Shown one piece after another: positions 44,637 to 58,400 of a stretch of DNA of 64,000 nucleotides; position 1 is the first letter of the stretch; each line of letters opens with the position of its first letter. Where the stretch lies: assembly GCA_023375785.1 (NCBI GenBank), contig SZWC01001207.1, positions 125,823-189,822 on the forward strand. The letters run 5' to 3'. This DNA is from Penium margaritaceum. Lineage: Eukaryota > Streptophyta > Zygnematophyceae > Desmidiales > Peniaceae. A model generated the notes under the pieces. It did no database searches. It was not told where the DNA came from and saw only the letters and a list, made by a program, of their open reading frames with translations. The position numbers and the translations under genes are program-made.

Positions 44637-45356
44637 CTTTGAGAATATCTTCGTAGTTGCGGAGTTGAGAAAAGATGACAGACAAGTCGATGCCCTCAAT
44701 CTCGGCTACGGGATGACGGCGGAAAACATCCCAACAGAAGTCTCTATACTACTTTTGCTCAGGTGTAGGAGCACAACATCCAGCCACTCAAGGATAGAGC
44801 ATTCCGCGTCTAGTCCAAGTAGATGTCGTCGGATGTCCATAGCCTCGTCCCAGTAGTCAGCTACCGGTGCTCCAGGTTGGGGGAAGAGGTTCCGTAGCTT
44901 GTCTCGCAGTGTCACGACACGCGTCATGCCTTGTTCTTCCTGGCGAGTCGTAAGGTGCTTCCAGGCCTCATGTGGCCAAGGGTCTCCCATACGAGAGTCG
45001 ATTGGGTCTGCTCCCTTTTCCCCAAAACGGTACTCGCACAGGGCACATTACTGCGAACAAGGAAGAGCGCGACGCAGTGCATTGAATGCGCAAAGGATGA
45101 CTTGCGCATCAGCCATGTCTAGAGCCGGCTGGAGGTAGCAGCTCTCCAAGCCATGCTCAGCGGACCAATCCAGGAACAGGTCCTTCCACGCTAGGAAGTC
45201 CCTGCTACCTAGCTTGGGCGATGGCAGATCCTTGGATCCAAAGCCCAGTTGTGCGAAGGCGGCGGCTGTGAGGGTCACGGCCGATGGATCACTCCCATCA
45301 CTGCCTTGAGCACCATCGGCCCTCCAACCAGGTACGCTGCCCCCGGCGTTGGACAT

Positions 45357-45821
45357 CCTCGCTGCCGGGGAGGCTAGACGTAACTAGGAAATGCCCTTGC
45401 CGATCAAGGAAGTTTTGGCTGCAATTCGTCGGACCCACTTTGGGCCCAGTTTTTGGATGACAGTCCTAAGCTCTGGAAGAACCGCCTTAGGACCTGTTGG
45501 GGTACATGCAACCAGCCCCCAGACCCTTCCCAGCCCGTTCCCACCCCACCTGCACAGTCCCCCGATGTTAGGGGACCCTTGGGGTGCCTAGCGGGTCGGC
45601 TCCACCGCTCCGTGACCACCACACGGGCCGTGGGTGGCTCCGCCTCCTCAGCGCCTATGGCGCGCCTTGTGCGGCCCCCGCTCGGCGTGTTCAACGCCCC
45701 TATACTGGCCGCGGGGCTGCCTGCGGCTCCGACGGCACGTGGGCGGCCACGGGTCCTAGTCTGGCCATCCCTCATTTTGCTTGCTGCCCCTTTCTTGAGT
45801 CTGTTTGAGGCCTGTGAGCCT
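45357..45821 (-). other. Z untranslated leader
   Basis: 465 bp between the primer site and the Gag start, GC-rich, with no gene. Frames that cross it on either strand show no family resemblance. Confidence 0.6.
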
Positions 45822-45833
45822 GCTGTGATACCA
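45822..45833 (-). other. Z primer-binding site
   Basis: TGGTATCACAGC on the minus strand abuts the right LTR. It differs at one base from the initiator-Met site TGGTATCAGAGC of X and Y. Confidence 0.88.
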
Positions 45834-46409
45834 TGAGAGTTGTCCTAGAAGCAGATTGCAACTTGTTTCATGTCAAATAGTTGACTATAGAGGAAGTTAG
45901 AGCAAAAAAGGTCTGGCGCCATGAAAAAACTAGCAAGTACCTAGGTAAGAGAGCACAGCTCTCTTTCGGGTAAGGATCACTAGTCGATCCTCACCCGGCG
46001 GCCGGCGAGCTAAGCTTGCCGGCGAACTTTGGAGTGCGAGGACGAAGCCCTTGCATGCCCCTCGAAGTTGGGTTTCTGAACTCAGATAACCCAAGGGCAC
46101 ATGAACACGCACACTAGGAACCAAACCTACAATTGTCCTAACCAGTTTCAAGGGTAAAGACTAGTCTAGGCATCCCAAGCATGTGAAAGCACTGCTGTCA
46201 AGATAAATCCCTACATGTGAATATTCAAGGGAGAGGGACTATAAGCTATGCTGCCAGGGTGGAGGCGAGCACACAAAAACATGAATTCCGGGGTGACAAG
46301 CTGATACGCCAGGATGCCGTCCCCTCACGATGTGTCGCCCCCACTTCCTAGACCAGCGTGCCATACGCACTCACTACCACAAGGAAAAATATATACAAGC
46401 AAATTAACA
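45834..46409 (-). repeat. Z 5' LTR (right, complete)
   Basis: 576 bp from TGAGAGTTGTCC to AAATTAACA, followed by the target duplication TAGCA. The inner ~150 bp match 39146-39299. It contains the palindrome-like GCCGGCGAGC/GCTTGCCGGC near 46010. Confidence 0.92.
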
Positions 46410-49400
46410 TAGCAAGCCCGAGGCCACTCGAGCAAGGCCAAGGCAACTAGAGAAATCCCCAAAAACTGGAGCAAGGCAAAGAAAACTGGAGCAAGCCCAA
46501 GACAACTGGAGCAAGCCCAAGACAACTGGAGCAAGCCAAAGAAAACTAGAGCAAGGCCAAGACAACTGGAGCAAGGCCAAGACACCTGGAGCAAGCCCAA
46601 GACCACTGGAGTTAGCCTAAGACAACTGGAGCAAGGCCAAGACAACTAAAACTATCCCCAGACAATTGGAGCACGCCCAAGACAACTAGAGCAAGCCCAA
46701 GACAACTGGAGCAAGGCATGGACAACATGATCAAACCCAAGACAGCTGGAGAAAGGCCAAGACAACAAGAGCAAGGAAAAAACAACTACAGCAGGTCCAA
46801 GACACCTGGAGCAAGCCCAAGAAAACTGGAACAAGTCCAAGACAACTGGTGCAAGCCCAAGACAACTAGAGCAAGCCTAAGATAACTGGAGTAAGACCAA
46901 AACAACTGGAGCAAGGCCAAAAAAACTGTAGCAAGACCAAGACAACTGGAGCAAGCCCAAGACAAATGGAGCAAGTCAAAGACAACTAGAGCAAGTCCAA
47001 GACAACTGGAGCAAACCCAAGACAGCACGAGCAAGGCCAAGAGAACTGGAGCAAGGCCAAAATAACTGGTGCAAGGCTAAAACAACTAGAGCACGCCCAA
47101 GACAACTGGATCAAGGCCAAAACAACTAGAGCACGCCCAAGACAACTGGAGCAAGCTCAAGAGAACTGAAGCAAGCCCAAGACAACTGGATTACGCCCAA
47201 GACAACTGGAGCAAGCCCAAGACAACTGCCGCAAGCCCAAGAAAACTGGAGCAAGGCCAAAACAACTGGAGCAAGCCCAATACGACAGGAGCAACAAAAC
47301 GATAACTGGAGCAAGCCCAAGACAACTTGAGCAAGCCCAAGACAACTTGACCAAGCTCAAGAAAATTGGAGCAAGGCCAAGATAACTGGAGCAAGCACAA
47401 GACAACTGGAACAAGCCCAAGACAACTAGAGCAAGCTCAAGACAACTTAAGCAAGCCAAAGACAACGGGAGCAAGGCCAAGACAACTGGAGCACACCCAA
47501 GACAACTGAAGAAAGGAAAAGACAACTGGAGCAAGCCCAAGAAAACTGGAGCAAGGCCAAGACAACTGGAGCAAGCCCAAGACACCTGGAGCAAACCCAA
47601 GACAACTTGAGCAAGCCCAGAAAACTAGAGCAAGCCAAAGACATTTTGAGCAAGCCCAAGACAATTGGAGAAAGCCCAAGAAAACTGGAGCATGTCCAAG
47701 ACAACTGGAGTAACGCCAAGACAATTAGAGCCAGGCCAAGACAACTGCAGTAAGGCCAATACAACTGGAGTAATCCCAAAACAACTGCAGCAAGCCCAAT
47801 ACAACTCAAGCAAGCCAAAAACAATTAGAGCAAGGCCAAGACAACAGGAGCATATCCAAGACAACTGAAGCAAGGCCAAGACAACTAGAGAAAGACCAGA
47901 ACAACTAGAGCACGCCCAAGACAACTGGAGCAAGCCCAACACAACTGGAGCAAGCCCAAGACAACTGGATTAAGCCCAAGACAACCAGAGCAAGCCCAAG
48001 AAAACTGCAGCAAGCCCAAGACAACTGGAGCAAGGTCAAAACAACTGGAGCAATCCCAACACAACTGGAGCAAGAACAAGATAACTGGAGCATGCCCAAG
48101 ACAACTGGAGCAATGCGAAGACAAGCTGACCAAGCTCAAAAAAATTGGAGCAAGGCCAAGACAACTGGAGCAAGCCCAAGACAACTGGACCAATCCCAAG
48201 ACAACTAGAGCAAGCCCAAGATAATTGGAGCAAGCCCAAGACAACTGGAGCAAGGCCAAGAGAACTGGAGCAATCCCAAGACAACGAGGACAAAGCCAAG
48301 ACAACTGGAGTAAGCCCAACACAACTGGAGTGAGGCCAAGACAGCTGTAGCAAGGCCGAACCACCTGGAGCTAGCCCAAGAATACTGGAGCAAGCCCAAT
48401 AAAACTAGAGCAAGCCAAAGACATTTTACGCAAGCCAAAGACAACTCAAGCAAGCCCAAGACAAGTAGAGCAAGCCAAAAACAACTGGAGCAAGTCCAAG
48501 ACAAATGGAGTAGCATCAAGACAACTGGAGCAAGGCCAAGAGAACTGGAGCAGGGCCAAGAATACTGGAGCAATCCCAAGACAACTGCAACGAGCGTAAG
48601 ACAGCTAGAGCAAGCCAAAGACAACTAGAGCAACGCCAAGACAACTAAACCAAACCCAAGACAACTGGAGCGAGGCTAAGACAACTCGAGCAAGGCCAGA
48701 ACAACTAGAGCACGACCAAGACAACTAAAGCAAAACGAAGAAAACTGCAGCAAGCCCAAGACAACTGGATTAAGCCCAAGACACCTGGAGCAAGCCCAAG
48801 AACACTGCAGAAAGCCCAAGACAACTGGAGCAAGGCCACAACAATTGGAGCAAACCCAATACAACTCCAGCAAGAACAAGATAATTGGAGCAAGCCCAAG
48901 CCAACTGGAGCAAGGCCAAGACAACTTGACCAAGCTCAAGAAAATTGGAGCAAGGCCAAGACAACTGTAGCAAGCCCAAGACAACTGGAACAAGCCCAAG
49001 ACAACTGGACCAAGCCTAAGACAAATGGAGCAAGCTCAAGACAACTGGAGCAAAGCCAAGACAACTGGAGCACACCCAAAACAACTGGAGCAAGGCCAAG
49101 ACAACTAGAGCAAGCCCAACACAACTGAAGCAAGGCAAAGACAATTGGAGCAAGCCCAAGACACCTGGAGCAAGCCCAAGACAAGAGGAGCAAGCCCAAG
49201 AAAACTAGAGCAAGCCAAAGATATTTCAAGCAAGCCCAAGACAACAGGAGCAAGCCCAAGACAACTGGATCAAGCCCAAGACAACTGGAGTAACGCCAAG
49301 ACAACTAAAGCAAGGCCAAGACAACTGGAGCAAGGCCAAGACTAGTGCAGCAATCCCAAGACAATTTCAACAAGCCCAAGACAACTGGACGAAGCCAAAG

Positions 49401-52400
49401 ACAACTAGAGCAAGGCGAAGACAACTGGAGCAAACCCAAGACAACTGGAGCAAGGCCAAGACAACTGGAGCAAGCCCAAGACAACTGGAGCAAGTCTAAG
49501 ACAACTGGATTAAGCCCAAGACAACTGGAGGAGGCCGAAGACAACTGCAGCAAGCACAAGATAACTGGAGCAAGGAAAAAACAACTGGAGCAAGCCCAAG
49601 ACAACTGGAGCAAGGCCAAGACAACTCGAGCAAGCCCAAGACAACTGGAACAAGCCCAAGACACCTGGATCTAGCCCAATACAAATGGAGCAAGCTCAAG
49701 ACAACTGGAGCAAGGCCAAAACAACTGGGGCAAACCCAAGACAACTGGAGCAAGGCCGAGACAACTAGAGCAAGCCCAACACATCTGGAGCAAGGCCAAG
49801 ACAACTGGAGCAAGCCCAAGACACCTGCAAAATTCCCAAGACAACTGTCGCAAGCCCAAGAAAACTAGAGCAAGCCAAAGACATTTTGAGCAAGCCCAAG
49901 ACAACTGGAGCAAGCCCAAGACAAGTGGATCAAGCCCAAGACAACTGGAGTAATGCCAAGACAACTAGATCAAGGCAAAGACAACTGGAACAAGCCCAAG
50001 ACTACTAGAGCAACCCCAAGACAACTGCAACAAGACCAAGACAACTGGAGCAAGCCAAAGACAACTAGAGCAAGGCCAAGACAACTGGAGCAAACCCAAG
50101 ACAACAGGAACAAGGCCAAGACAACTGGAGGAAGGCGAAAATAACTAGAGCACGCCCAAGACAACTGGAGCAAGCCCAAGACAACTGGAGCAAGGCCAAC
50201 AAAAACTGCATTAGGCCTAAGAAAACTGGAGAAAGCCCAAGACAACTACAGCAAGCCCAAGATAACTGGAGCAAGGAAAACACAAATGGAGCAAGCCCAA
50301 GACAACTGGAGTAAGGCCAAGACAACTTGACCAAGCTCAAGAAAACTGGAGCAAGGCCAAGAAAACTGGAGCAAGCCCAAGACAACTAGAACAAGCCCAA
50401 GAAAACTGGAGCAAGCCCAATACAACTGGAGCAAAGCTAAGACAACTGGAGCAAGGCCAACACAACTAGATCAAACCCAGGACAACTGGAGCACGTCCGA
50501 GACAACTGGAGAAAACCCAAGACAACTGGAGCAAGGCCAAGACATGGAGCAAGCTCAAAAGAACTGGAGCAAGCTCAAGACAACTGGGGCAAGCGCAAGA
50601 CAACTGGAACAAGGCCAAGACAACTCGAGCAAGCCCAAAACAACTCGAGCAAGGCCAAGAAAATTGGAGCAAGGCCAAGACAACTAGAGCAAGCCCAAGA
50701 CAACTGGAGAAAGTCCAAGACAACTGGAGCAAGCCTAAGACAGCTGGATCAAGAAAAGAATTATTGAAGCAAGCCCAGGACATCTGGAGCAAGGCCAACA
50801 CAACTGGTCCAAGCCCAAGAAAATTGGAACAAGGCCAAGACAACTCGAGCAAGCCCAAGAAAACTGGAGCAAACCCAAGACAACTGGAGCAAGGCCAAGA
50901 CACCTCGTGCAAACCCAAGACAAATGGAGCAAGGCCAAGACAACTGAAGCAAACCCAAGACAACTGGAGCAAGGCCAAGACATGGAGCAAGGCCAACACA
51001 ACTTGTGTACGCCCAAGACAACTGGAGCAAGCTCAAAACACCTGGAGCAAGGTCAACACAACTGGAGCAAGCCCAAGACAACAAGAGCAAGCCCAAGTCA
51101 ACTGGATCAAGCCAAAGACAACTGGAGCAAGCCTAAGCCAACTGGAGCAAGCCTAATCCAATGTGAGCAAGCCAAAGTCAACTGGAGCAAGCCCAAGACA
51201 GCTGGAGCAAACCCAACACAAATGGAGCAAGGCCAAGACAACTGGAGAAAGGACAAGACAACTATAGCACACCCAAGACAACTAGAGAAAGCCTTAGAGA
51301 ACTGAAACAATCCCAAGACAACTGGACCAAGCCCAAGACAACTGGAGAAAGCGCAAGACAACTGGAGCAAGCCCAAGACAATTGGAGCAAGGCCAAGACA
51401 ACTGGAGCAAGCCCAAAACAACTGGAGCAACGCCAAAATTATTGTAGCAAGCCCAAGGCAATTGGAGCAAGGCCAAGACAGCTGGAGAAATCCCAAAAAA
51501 ACTGGAGCAAGGCCAAGATAACCGGAGCAAGCCCAAGACAACTGGAACAAGCCCAAGACAACTGGAGAAAGCCCAATAAAACTGGAGCAAAGCCAAGATA
51601 ACTAGAGCAAGGCCAAGAAACCTAGAGCAAACCCAAGACAACTCGAGCTAGCCTATGATAATTGCAGCACGCCCAAGACAACTGGAGCAAGCCCAAGACA
51701 ACTTGAGCAAGCCCAAGACAACTGGAGCAAGGCCAAGACAACATGACCAAACCCAAGACAGCTGGAGCAAACCCAAGACAGCTGGAGCAAGGCCAAGACA
51801 ACAAGAGCAAGGCCAAACAACTAGAGCACGCCCACGATAACTGGAGCAAGCCCAAGACAACTGGAGGAAGCCCAAGACATCTGGAACAAGCCCAAGACAA
51901 CTAGAGCAAGCCCAAGAAAACTAGAGCAAGCCCAATACAACTGGAGCAAGGCCAAAAAAACTGGAGAAAGCCCAAGACAACTGGAGCAAGGCCAAGATAA
52001 TTGGAGCAAGTTCGCGACAACTGGACTGAGCCAAGACAACTGTAGCAAGCGCAAGAGAAGTAAAGCAAGGCCAAGACAAGTGGAGCAAGTCCAAGACAAC
52101 TGGAGCACGCCCAATACAACTGGAGCAAGGCCAAGATAACAAGAGCAAGGCCAATAAAACTGCAGCAAATCCAAGACAACTAGAGAAAACCCAAGACAAC
52201 TGGAGCAAGGACAAGCGAACTGGAGGAATCCCAAAACAACTGGAGCAAGTCCAAGACACTTGGAGCAAGGCCAAGACACCTGGAGCAAGCCCAAGACACA
52301 TGAAGCAATCCCAAGACAACTGAAGAAATTCAAAAACAACTGGAGCAAGGCAAATACGATTGGAGTTAGCCCAAGACAATAGGAGCAAGCACAAGGCAAC

Positions 52401-55400
52401 TGGAGCAAGCCCAAGACAGCTGGAACAAGCCGAAGCCAATTGGAGCAAGTCCAATACAACAGGAGCAAGCTCAAGATTACTGGAGCAAGCCCAAGACAGC
52501 TAGAGCAAGCCCAAGCCAAATGGAGCAAGCCTAAGACAACTGGAGCAAGCCCAAGACAACTGGAGCAAGCCCAAGAAATCTGGAGCAAGGCCAAGATAAT
52601 TGGAGCAAGGCCAAGACAGCAGGAGTAAGCCCAAGACAACCACAGCAAGCCAAAGACAACTGGAGTAAGACGAAGACAACTCGAGCAAGGCCAAGATAAC
52701 TAGAGCAATCCAAAGACAACTGGACCAATTCCAAGACAACTGGAGAAAGTCCAAGACAACTGGAGCAAGGCCAAGACAACTGGAGCAAATCCAAAACAGC
52801 TGAAGCAAGGCCAAGACAACTGGAGCAACACCAAAACAACTAGAGCACGCCCAAGAAAACTGGAGCAAGCCCAAGACAACTGGAGCAAGCCCAAAGAAAC
52901 TGGATTAAGCCCAAGACAACTGGAGCAAGCCCAAGACAAATAAATCAATCCCATGACAACTGGAGCAAGGCCAAAAAAAACTGGATCAAGCCCAAGACAA
53001 CTGGAGCAAGAACAAGAACAAGATAGTTGGATCAATCCCAAGACAACTGGAGCAAGGCCAAGACAACTAGAGCAAGCCCAAGAAAACTAAAGCAAGTCCA
53101 AGACAACTGGAGGAAATCCTAACACAATTGGAGTAAGCCCAAGACAATTGGAGCACGCCCAAGACAACTGGAGCAAGACCAAGACAACTGGAACAAGGCC
53201 ATAACAACTGGAGCAAACCCAAGAAAACTGGAGCAAAGCCAAGACATGGAGCAAGGCCAAAACAACTAGAGCAAGCCCAAGACAACTGGAACAAGCTCAA
53301 GACAACTGGAGCAATCCCAAAGCAACTGGAGCAAGGCTAAGACAACTACAGCAAAATCCAGGACAATTGGAGCAAGCCCAAGACAACTGGAGCAAGCGCA
53401 AGACGACAGGAGGAACGCCAATACAACTGGAGTAAGCCCAAGACAACAAGAGCAAGCCTGAGACAACTAGCTCAAGTCAAAGAGACCTGGAGAAAGTCCA
53501 AGCCAACTTAAGCAATTCCAGGAAAACTTGAGCAAGCCCAAGACAACTGGAGCAAGCCAAAGACAACTAGAGCAACCCAAAGACAACTAGAGTAACCGCA
53601 AGACAACTGGAGCAAGGCCAAGACAACTGCAGCAAGGCCAAGACAACTAGAGTAATCCCAAGACAACTAGAGCAATCCCCAGACAACTGCAGCAAGCCCA
53701 AGACAACTGAAGCAAGGCCAAGAAAACTGGATCATACCGTGAGACAAATGGAGCAAGGCCAAAATTCCTGGAGCAAGGCCAAGATAACAAGAGCACGCCC
53801 AAGACAGCTGGAGCAAGCTTAACACAACTGGAGCAAGCCAAAGAAAACTGGAGCAAGTCCAAGACAAGTGCAGCAAGCGCAAGACAACTGGAGCAAGCCC
53901 AAAGACAGTTGGAGCAAGGCCAAGACAACTGGAGCAAGCCCAAGCAAACTGTAGGAAAGCCAAGACAACTGGAGCAAGCCAAAGACAATTGGAGCAAGCG
54001 CAAGACAAGTGGAGCAAGCCCAGGACAACTGGACAAAGCCCAAGACAACTTGATCAAGCTCAAGAAAACTGGAGCAAGGCCAAGAAAACTGGAGCAAGCC
54101 CAAGACAACTAGAACAAGCCCAAGAAAACTGGAGCAAGCCCAATACAATTGGAGCAAAGCTAAGTCAACTCGAGCAACGCCAACACAACTGGATCATACC
54201 CAAGACACCTGGAGCACTTCCGAGACAACTGGAGAAAACCCAAGACAACTGGAGCAAGGCCAAGACATAGAGCAAGCTCAAGAGAACTGGAGCAAGCTCA
54301 AGACAACTAGGGCAAGCGCAAGACAACTGGAACAAGGCCAAGACAACTCGAGCAAGCCCAAGACAACTCGAGCAAGGCCAAGCAAATTGGAGCAAGGCCA
54401 AGACAAGTGAAACAAGCCCAAGACAACTGGAGAAAGGCCAAGACAACTGGAGCAAGCCTAAGACAGCTGGAGCAAGAAAATAATTATTGGAGCAAGCCCA
54501 TGACATCTGGAGCAAGGCCAAGACAACAGGAGAAAGCCCAAGAAAATTGGAACAAGGCCAAGACAACTGGAGCAAGCTCAAGACAACTGGAGCAAGCCCA
54601 AGACAACTGCAGCAAGCCCAAGAAAACTGGAGCAAGGCCAAGACACCTCGGGTAAACCCAAGACAAATGGAGCAAGGCCAAGACAACTGAAGCAAACCAA
54701 AGACAACTGGAGCAAGGCCAAGACATGGAGCAAGGTCAACACAACTTGTGTACGCCCAAGACAACTGGAGCAAGCTCAATATAACAGGAGCAAGCTCAAG
54801 ACACCTGGAGCAAGGTCAACACAACTGGATCAAGCCCAAGACAACAAGAGCAAGCCCAAGATAACTTGATCAAGCCAAAGACAACTGGAGCAAGTCCAAG
54901 CCAACTGGAGCAAGCCCAATCCAATGTGAGCAAGCCCAAGTAAACTGGAGCAAGCCCAAGACAACTGGAGCAAATCCAAGACAAATGGAGCAAGGCCAAG
55001 ACAACGGGAGCAAGGCCAAGACAACTATAGCACACCCAAGACAACTGGAGAAAGCCTTACAGAACTGAAGCAATCCCAAGACAACTGGACCAAGCCCAAG
55101 ACAACTGGAGTTAGCGCAAGACAACTGGAGCAAGCCCAAGAAAATTGGAGCAAGGCCAAGATAACTGGAGTAAGCCAAAAACAACTGGAGCAAGGCCAAG
55201 ATGATTGTAGCAAGCCCAAGGCAATTGGAGCAAGGCTAGGACAGCTGGAGAAATCCCAGAAAAACTGGAGCAATGCCAAGACAACCGGAGCAAGTCCAAG
55301 ACAACTAGAGCAAGCCCAAGACAACTGGAGCAAGCCCAATAAAACTGGAGCAAAGCCAAGATAACTGGAGCAAGGCCAAGAAACCTGGAGCAAGCCCAAG

Positions 55401-58400
55401 ACAACTCGAACTAGCCTATGACAATTGGAGCAAGCCCAAGACAACTGGAGCAAACCCACGACAACTGGAGCAAGGCCAAGACAACATGAGCAAACCTAAG
55501 ACAGCTGGAGCAAGGCCAAGACAACTAGAGAAAGGCCAAAACAACTAGAGCATGCCCAAGACAACTGGAGCAAGCCCAAGACAACTGGAGGAAGCCCAAG
55601 ACATCTGGAACAAGCCCAAGACAACTGGAGCAAGCCCAAGACAACTAGAGCAAACCCAATACAACTGGAGCAAGGCCAAAAAAACTGGAGCAAGCCCAAG
55701 ACAACTGGAGCAAGGCCAAGATGATTGGAGCAAGTTCACGACAACTAGACTGAGCCAAGACAACTGTAGCAAGCCCAAGAGAAGTAAAGCAAGGCCAAGA
55801 CAAGTGGAGCAAGTCCAAGATAACTGTAGCACGCCCAATACAACTGGAGCAAGGCCAAGACAACTAGAACAAGGCCAAGACAACTGCAGCAAAGTCAAGA
55901 CAACTAGAGAAAACCCAAGACAACTGGAGCAAGGACAAGCAAACTGGAGGAATCCCAAAACAACTGGAGCAAGGCCAAGACACCTGGAGCAAGGCCAACA
56001 CACCTGGAGCAAGCCTAAGACACATGGAGCAAGCCCAAGACAACTGAAGCAATTCAAAGACAACTCGAGCAAGGAAAATAAAATTGGAGCAAGCCCAAGA
56101 CAACAGGAGCAAGCCCAAGACAACTGGAGCAAGCCCAAGACAGTTGGAGCAAGCCCAAGCCAACTGGAGCAAGCCCAATACAACAGGAGCAAGCTCAAGA
56201 TTACTGGAGCAAGCACAAGCCAACTGGAGCAAGCCCAATACAACAGGAGCAAGCTCAAGATTACTGGAGCAAGCCCAAGCCAACTGGAGCAAGACTAAGA
56301 CAACTGGAGCAAGTCCAAGAAAACTGGATCAAGCCCAAGACGTCTGGAGCAAGGCCAGGATAACTGGAGCAAGGCCAACACAGCAGGAGCAAGCCCAAGA
56401 CAACTGGAGCAAGCCAAAGACAACTGGAGTAAGACCAAGACAACTCGAGCAAGGCCAAGATGACAAGAGCAATGCAAAGACAACTGGACCAAGCCCAAGA
56501 CAACTGAAGAAAGCCCAAGACAACTGGAGCAAGGCCAAGACAACTGGAGCAAATCCAAGACAGCTGAAGCAAGGCCAAGACAACTGGAGCAAGGCCAAAA
56601 CAACTAGAGCACGCCCAAGAAAACAGGAGCAAGCCCAAGACAACTGGAGCAGGCCCAAAGCAACTGGATTTAGCCCAAGAAAACTGGAGCAGGCCCAAGA
56701 CAACTTAATCAATCCCATGAAAACTGGAGCAAGGCCAAAAAAACTGGATCAAGCCCAATACAACTGGAGCAAGAACAAGATAGTTGGATCAAGCCCAAGA
56801 CAACTGGAGCAAGGCCAAGAAAACTGGAGCAAGAGCAAGAAAACTGGAGCAAGTCCAAGACAACTGGAGGAAAGCCTAACAAAATTAGAGCAAGCCCAAG
56901 ACAATTGGAGCAAGCCCAAGAATCCTGGAGCATGTCCAAGACAACTGGAACAAGGCCAAGACAACTGTAGCAAACCCAAGACAACTGGAGCAAGGCCAAG
57001 ACATGGACCAAGGCCAACACAACTAGTGCAAGCCCAAGACAACTAGAGCAAGCTCAAGAAAACTGGAGCAATCCCAAGACAACTGGAGCAAGGCCAAGAC
57101 AACTGCAGCAAAATCCAAGACAACTGGAGCAAGCCCAAGACAACTGGAACAAGCGCAAGAAAACAGGAGGAACGCCAATACAACTGGAGTAAGCCCAAGA
57201 CAACAAGAGCAAGCCTGAGACAACTAGCTCAAGTCAAAGAGACCTGGAGAAAGCCCAAGCCAACTTGAGCAATCCTAAGAAAACTAGAGCAAGCCCAAGA
57301 CAACTAGAGCAAGCCCCAGACAACTAGAGCAAGTCCAAGACAACTAGAGCAAGCGCAAGACAACTAGAGCAAGGCCAAGACAACTGGAGCAAGGCCAAGA
57401 CAACTAGAGTAATCCCAAGAAAACTAGAGCAAGCCCCAGACAACTAGAGCAAGCGCAAGACAACTAGAGCAAGGCCAAGACAACTGGAGCAAGGCCAAGA
57501 CAACTAGAGTAATCCCAAGAAAACTAGAGCAAGCCCCAGACAACAGCAGAAAGCCCAAGAAAACTGGAGCAAGGCCAAGACAACTGCAGCATACCCTAAG
57601 ACAACTGGAGCAAGGCCAAAACGACTGGAGTCAGGCGAAGACAACAAGAGCACGCCCAAGACAGCTGGAGCAAGCTTAAGACAACTGAAGCAAGCCCAAG
57701 AAAACTGGAGCAAGCCCAAGACAAGTGGAGCAAGCCCAAGACAACTGGAGCAAGCCCAAAGAACATTGGAGCAAGGCCAAGACAACTGGAGCAAGCCCAA
57801 GTAAACTGTAGGAAAGCCAAGACAACTGGAGCAAGCCAAAGATAATTGGAGCAAGCGCAAGACAAGTGGAGCAAGCCCAAGAAAACTGGACAAATCCCAA
57901 GACAACTTGATCAAGCTCAAGAAAACTGGAGCAAGGCCAAGAAAACTGGAGCAAGTCCAAGGCAACTAGATAAAGCCCAAGAAAACTGGAGCAAGCCCAA
58001 TACAACTGGAGAAAATCTAAGACAACTGGAGCGAGGCCAAGACAACTGGATCAAACCCAAGACAACTGGAGCATTTCCGAGACAACTGGAGCAAGGCCAA
58101 TACATGGAGCAAGCTTAAGTGAACGGGAGCAAGCTCAAGACAACTGGTGCAAGCGCAAGACAACTAGAACAAGGCCAAGACAACTCGAGCAAGCCAAAGA
58201 CAACTCGAGCAAGAACAAGAAATATAGACCAAGGCCAAGACAACTGGAGCAAGGCCAAGGCAACTGGAGAAAGGCCAAGACAACTGGAGCAAGCCTAAGA
58301 CATCTGGAGCAAGAAATGAATTATTGGAGCAAGCCCATGACATCTGGAGCAAGGCCAAAACAACTGGAGCAAGCCGAAGAAAATTATAACAAGGCCAAGA

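Larger units (their letters stand above)
43906..45356 (-). pseudogene. Z Gag (broken)
   Basis: The frame starts at ATG 45356 (MSNAGGSVPGW). The first segment to 45051 includes FLAWKDLFLDW. A TAA at 45048-45050 is followed in frame by GDPWPHEAWKHLTTRQE and LRDKLRNLFPQPGAPVADYWDEAMDIRRHL, which fits the UBN2-like capsid region of copia Gag. Further down a Cys/His cluster (CSFCNQTRQFWHRC) resembles a degenerate zinc knuckle. A Gln-rich tract encoded by CAG repeats (43975-44100) then leads to protease. The region includes the duplicated GT-repeat segment around the N at 44388, which distorts the frame. Confidence 0.8.
39146..46409 (-). mobile_element. Ty1/copia element Z, host of element Y and partly deleted
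   Basis: The outer boundaries are TGAGAGTT (39146) and TTAACA (46409), with the 5-bp duplication TAGCA at 39141-39145 and 46410-46414; removal rejoins the array in register. The right LTR is complete (576 bp). The left one survives only as 39146-39299, because element Y begins at 39300. Z gag and pol read on the minus strand from 45356 down to 41719, where RT is cut off a few dozen residues into the domain and joined to a truncated Y LTR. Y inserted in Z's 3' LTR, and one deletion then removed the rest of Y's 5' LTR, the rest of Z's 3' LTR, and RNase H with most of RT. A misassembly could mimic this. Confidence 0.88.
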
